64,000 bases of DNA. It comes from Planctomycetaceae bacterium. Lineage in GTDB: Bacteria > Planctomycetota > Planctomycetia > Planctomycetales > Planctomycetaceae. Below the pieces are notes generated by a model. That model was not told the DNA's origin. It saw only the letters and a list, made by a program, of their open reading frames with translations, and searched no databases. Shown here in pieces: positions 61,882-64,000 of the stretch; the stretch's first letter is position 1, and each line of letters opens with the position of its first letter. The stretch lies in NCBI GenBank assembly GCA_041398825.1, contig JAWKTX010000012.1, positions 186,001 through 250,000 of the forward strand, given 5' to 3'. Made by a program: the position numbers and the translations under genes.

Positions 61882-62997
61882 CTACTGCCACTCGCCATTT
61901 CTTGTGACCCGAACAAATGCATGACCGTCATACCGAAAGAGACCATTCGCGCCGCCGAGCCAAAGCTGTCCGCTGTTGTCTTCCAGGATGGTGAACGCGA
62001 GCGACGTGATGCCGTCCTGCTCTTTCACTTTGATGAATGTGTTGCCGTCATGTCGGTACAAAGGAGAGTTCTTAGCGGAGAACCAAACGTTCCCGGCTCG
62101 ACCTTCGTGAATGCACCAAATCTCCTTGCCTTCAACGACTCCCTGCTCAGTGAAGTTTGTGAAGTCCTTTCCATCAAACCGACTGATTCCCCCGTGAATC
62201 GTCCCGAACCAGATGTTTCCCGACTTGTCTTCGAGAATACTGCCAACGGCGTTGTTCGGCAGGCCGTCGCGCTCGGAGATGTTTGTGAGTGTCTTTCCGT
62301 CGTAGACGTACGCTCCTCCGTTGGTGCCGAACCACACTTGCCCTTTGTGGTCCACCGTGATGCAATGCACGATCTTGCCGCTCGTCACGCCTCGGGTTGG
62401 ATCGGGCTGGGCTTCTGGAATTGCGAAGGGGGAAAACGTCTTTCCGTCGAATCGGCAGACGCCCTCGATGGAGCCGATCCATATCGCGCCGCTCGCGTCA
62501 ACGGCCATGCTCCAGACATCGCGGCCGATCAGGCCGTGCTGTTCGCCGTAGCTCGTAAATGACTTGCCGTCAATCCGAGTGATGCCGCCCGTTGTTCCAC
62601 ACCATATGTTGCCGGCTTTGTCTTCGACGATCTTCTTGATCGTGACACCGCGTCCCAGATCGTCTTTGATGTCGTAGCTGGTCAGCGTGCTTCCGTCGTT
62701 GCGGAACAGGTCGCATTCGCCGCCTATCCAAAGAACTCCTTTTGAATCTTGAAAAACACTTCGGACGACACCACTAATTTCAGCATTCGGGTCCACGTCG
62801 ACTACAAGTGTCCGCTCCAGCGGTAACATAATGGTTGAAGAAGATGTTTTGGAGCCATGGGTTGATTGTGGCGTGACGGCACTTTCTGATAAAGCCGCGT
62901 TTTTCGTAACGGGACCGCCTGAAGGAATGGATTGTTTGTTGCAACCCACGAATAAAGAATTCAGACAAACAATTAAAATGGACACTGGTTTTAGCAT
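61882..62997 (-). CDS. propeller-repeat lipoprotein (regulator-propeller type)
   Basis: 371 residues from the ATG at 62997. The N-terminus SILIVCLNSLFVGC is a lipoprotein signal (lipid-anchored Cys). After a Ser/Thr-rich linker come about seven repeats of the kind ILEDKSGNIWFGTIHGGISR or AVDASGAIWIGSIEGVCRF with a following DGKxF, the regulator-propeller repeat. It is the sensor part of hybrid two-component proteins, but no kinase or receiver domain follows, so it is a stand-alone sensor/scaffold outside the cytoplasm. It reads leftward toward the repeat zone. Confidence 0.9.
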   Translation of the reverse strand: MLKPVSILIVCLNSLFVGCNKQSIPSGGPVTKNAALSESAVTPQSTHGSKTSSSTIMLPLERTLVVDVDPNAEISGVVRSVFQDSKGVLWIGGECDLFRNDGSTLTSYDIKDDLGRGVTIKKIVEDKAGNIWCGTTGGITRIDGKSFTSYGEQHGLIGRDVWSMAVDASGAIWIGSIEGVCRFDGKTFSPFAIPEAQPDPTRGVTSGKIVHCITVDHKGQVWFGTNGGAYVYDGKTLTNISERDGLPNNAVGSILEDKSGNIWFGTIHGGISRFDGKDFTNFTEQGVVEGKEIWCIHEGRAGNVWFSAKNSPLYRHDGNTFIKVKEQDGITSLAFTILEDNSGQLWLGGANGLFRYDGHAFVRVTRNGEWQ

Positions 62998-63219
62998 TGG
63001 TTGCAATCTCACGGTGATGACCGAGTTGTACGAGCATGGAAATGCTACGAAATCCAAAGCGAATCGGTTCAAACGCAGGTCGACTGTTGGACCAGCGCAA
63101 CTCCGGAGCAACGCAACCCAGAGACGTGATTAGCTAAGCTTCGTTGAAAAGAGGAATAACGCGTTAACCGGGTTGCCGCCAGTCAACTTGCCATGTCTGA
63201 AACCGTCTTTGGCAACTCC

Positions 63220-63410
63220 GGTTCACCGGTACGCCCAACATGGGCGTGGACTTGCGGGGTGAAAGTCCCTGTACGAAAACGGGACTCATTGAGGAGGCAG
63301 TATGCCAAATGTTTCTTTGTGAGTGAAGTACGAGGCGAGGGCAACTGCGGTGAGGTGACGATCCGTGGGGAGGAAGCCTGCGAAGGTGTGCGGCCTCGTT
63401 GCTCTTCTTT
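63220..63410 (+). ncRNA. 5' end of a group II intron (domain I-like)
   Basis: CGCCC-aacat-GGGCG hairpin, then GCGGGGTGAAAGTCCCTGTA, GGCGAGGGCAACTGCGGTGA and GGGGAGGAAGCCTGCGAAGG: the order and wording of domain I segments of bacterial group II introns, as I remember them. The intron body after 63430 is broken by a foreign inverted repeat. Boundaries are approximate. Confidence 0.5.
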
Positions 63411-63435
63411 GGGGCCGGGTTTGACAATCGCCACC

Positions 63436-63753
63436 TTGGAGTGCGGAGACTTGTCGCCGCTTTGGATTCTTCTGACAAACGATCTTCGAAAGGGGGGGCT
63501 ATTCCGGAAGCATTTACGACAACACGCGAGGCACCCAATCTTCGTTGAATCTGGCGATCGGCAGAAGCGAAGGTCCCTGGGCGTGTCACGGAACTGACAG
63601 GAATTCTGGCCGAGGTCTGCCGCGTAAATGATCAGAATTCCGAGCGATTCAGAGTTTTGACCAATTGTGCGATCCGTCAATTTTAACCTGCCGCTCGCGG
63701 AAACTCGAAGTGGTGAATCAAAGCCAAAGCTGCGACAAGTCGCCGCACTCCAA
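63436..63753. repeat. inverted pair of a 30-bp planctomycete repeat
   Basis: TTGGAGTGCGGAGACTTGTC (start 63436, 30 bp to 63465) and its reverse complement (63724-63753) agree at 28 of 30 positions. The 258 bases between hold no gene. The pair separates the group II intron start from the maturase fragment. Confidence 0.7.
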
Positions 63754-63802
63754 ACGACAACCTGGCGCTGCCCAGTTAGCGATCCCCGGCGTCAGAAATC
63801 CT

Positions 63803-64000
63803 CACCGCGTCAAGCAGATCACACGTCGCAACCGCGGCGTGTCGATGTCTCATCCCTTCACGAGTCGCTACTTTCAGGGCTGGGTGGCTTACTTTCGTTT
63901 TCGCGCCGATCAAAACGTACTTCGCGGACCTCGACAAGTGGATCCGCCGTCGCATCGGGCTTGCTACTGGAAGCACTGGCGAAGCTTCCGCACGAGGATC
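63803..64000 (+). pseudogene. C-terminal group II intron maturase fragment (runs off window)
   Basis: Plus-strand frame 63803 onward reads HRVKQITRRNRGVSMSH, then SRYFQGWVAYFRFRADQ; a different frame gives FADLDKWIRRRIG near 63924-63959, and the first frame resumes with RACYWKHWRSFRTRI to the end. These are the conserved C-terminal maturase pieces (ITRRNRG, GWVAYF, LDEW-type, CYWKQW) of group II intron proteins. Two shifts show decay. The gene continues beyond base 64000; the reverse transcriptase part is absent upstream. Confidence 0.65.

Noticed and set aside
63776..63976. A minus-strand 66-codon ORF at the right end
   Set aside because: It lies opposite the group II intron maturase fragment, whose conserved residues read on the plus strand.
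1..64000. CRISPR array, rRNA genes or prophage
   Set aside because: No regularly spaced 25-40 bp repeats, no rRNA-like sequence, and no phage structural or integrase genes were seen.

Overview
The window looks like a chromosomal segment of a planctomycete (Planctomycetota). The marker families are a DUF1549/DUF1553 protein with an N-terminal cytochrome c motif paired with a DUF1501 protein, two Tat-exported Gfo/Idh/MocA oxidoreductases, a Tat-exported sugar phosphate isomerase-like protein, a PQQ-like propeller protein, a PEP-CTERM protein and a Cys-rich OmpL-like porin. Species cannot be named from the sequence alone.

Layout. 1-9.4 kb: a lipoprotein, a large secreted protein, a hexapeptide acetyltransferase, an MFS transporter, a DUF2617-like protein, a TVP38-type membrane protein and a histidine kinase. 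9.4-14.2 kb: dnaK followed by clpB on the minus strand. 14.7-20.5 kb: a plus-strand housekeeping run of pheA, tpiA, secG, yicC, gmk, rpoZ and coaC. 20.6-25.1 kb: a translationally coupled SWIM zinc-finger / DUF6493-like pair, then a secreted esterase and a separate coaB at 26.6 kb, so the usual coaBC fusion is split by about 6 kb. 27.6-33 kb: Gfo/Idh, a stand-alone rplX, a frameshifted PEP-CTERM gene, a PQQ propeller and cutC. 34-46.5 kb: DUF1501/PSD1 pair, Na+/H+ antiporter with RCK domain, SDR, Gfo/Idh, an unusual KAS III-like enzyme, an ACT-domain protein and a 4-TM protein. 46.7-54 kb: selA, porin, rsmG, TIM-barrel protein, HD-domain protein.

54-64 kb is an accessory region of a different character: small unrelated membrane proteins, truncated genes and dispersed repeats. 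Three copies of one repeat each carry, at the same end, a 56-nt fold with the architecture of an integron attC site, and each sits just upstream of the start codon of a different small membrane-protein gene. Around them lie a decayed HNH-type toxin domain joined to an immunity-like gene, genes truncated exactly at repeat boundaries, a second 230-bp repeat pair, a propeller lipoprotein, and a group II intron reduced to its 5' RNA end and the C-terminal end of its maturase. I read this as a cassette or genomic-island zone; the attC interpretation is inference and needs a covariance-model search.

Transcription stop signals are well conserved here: strong hairpins follow dnaK, rpoZ, rplX, the PQQ gene, the PEP-CTERM gene and the porin.
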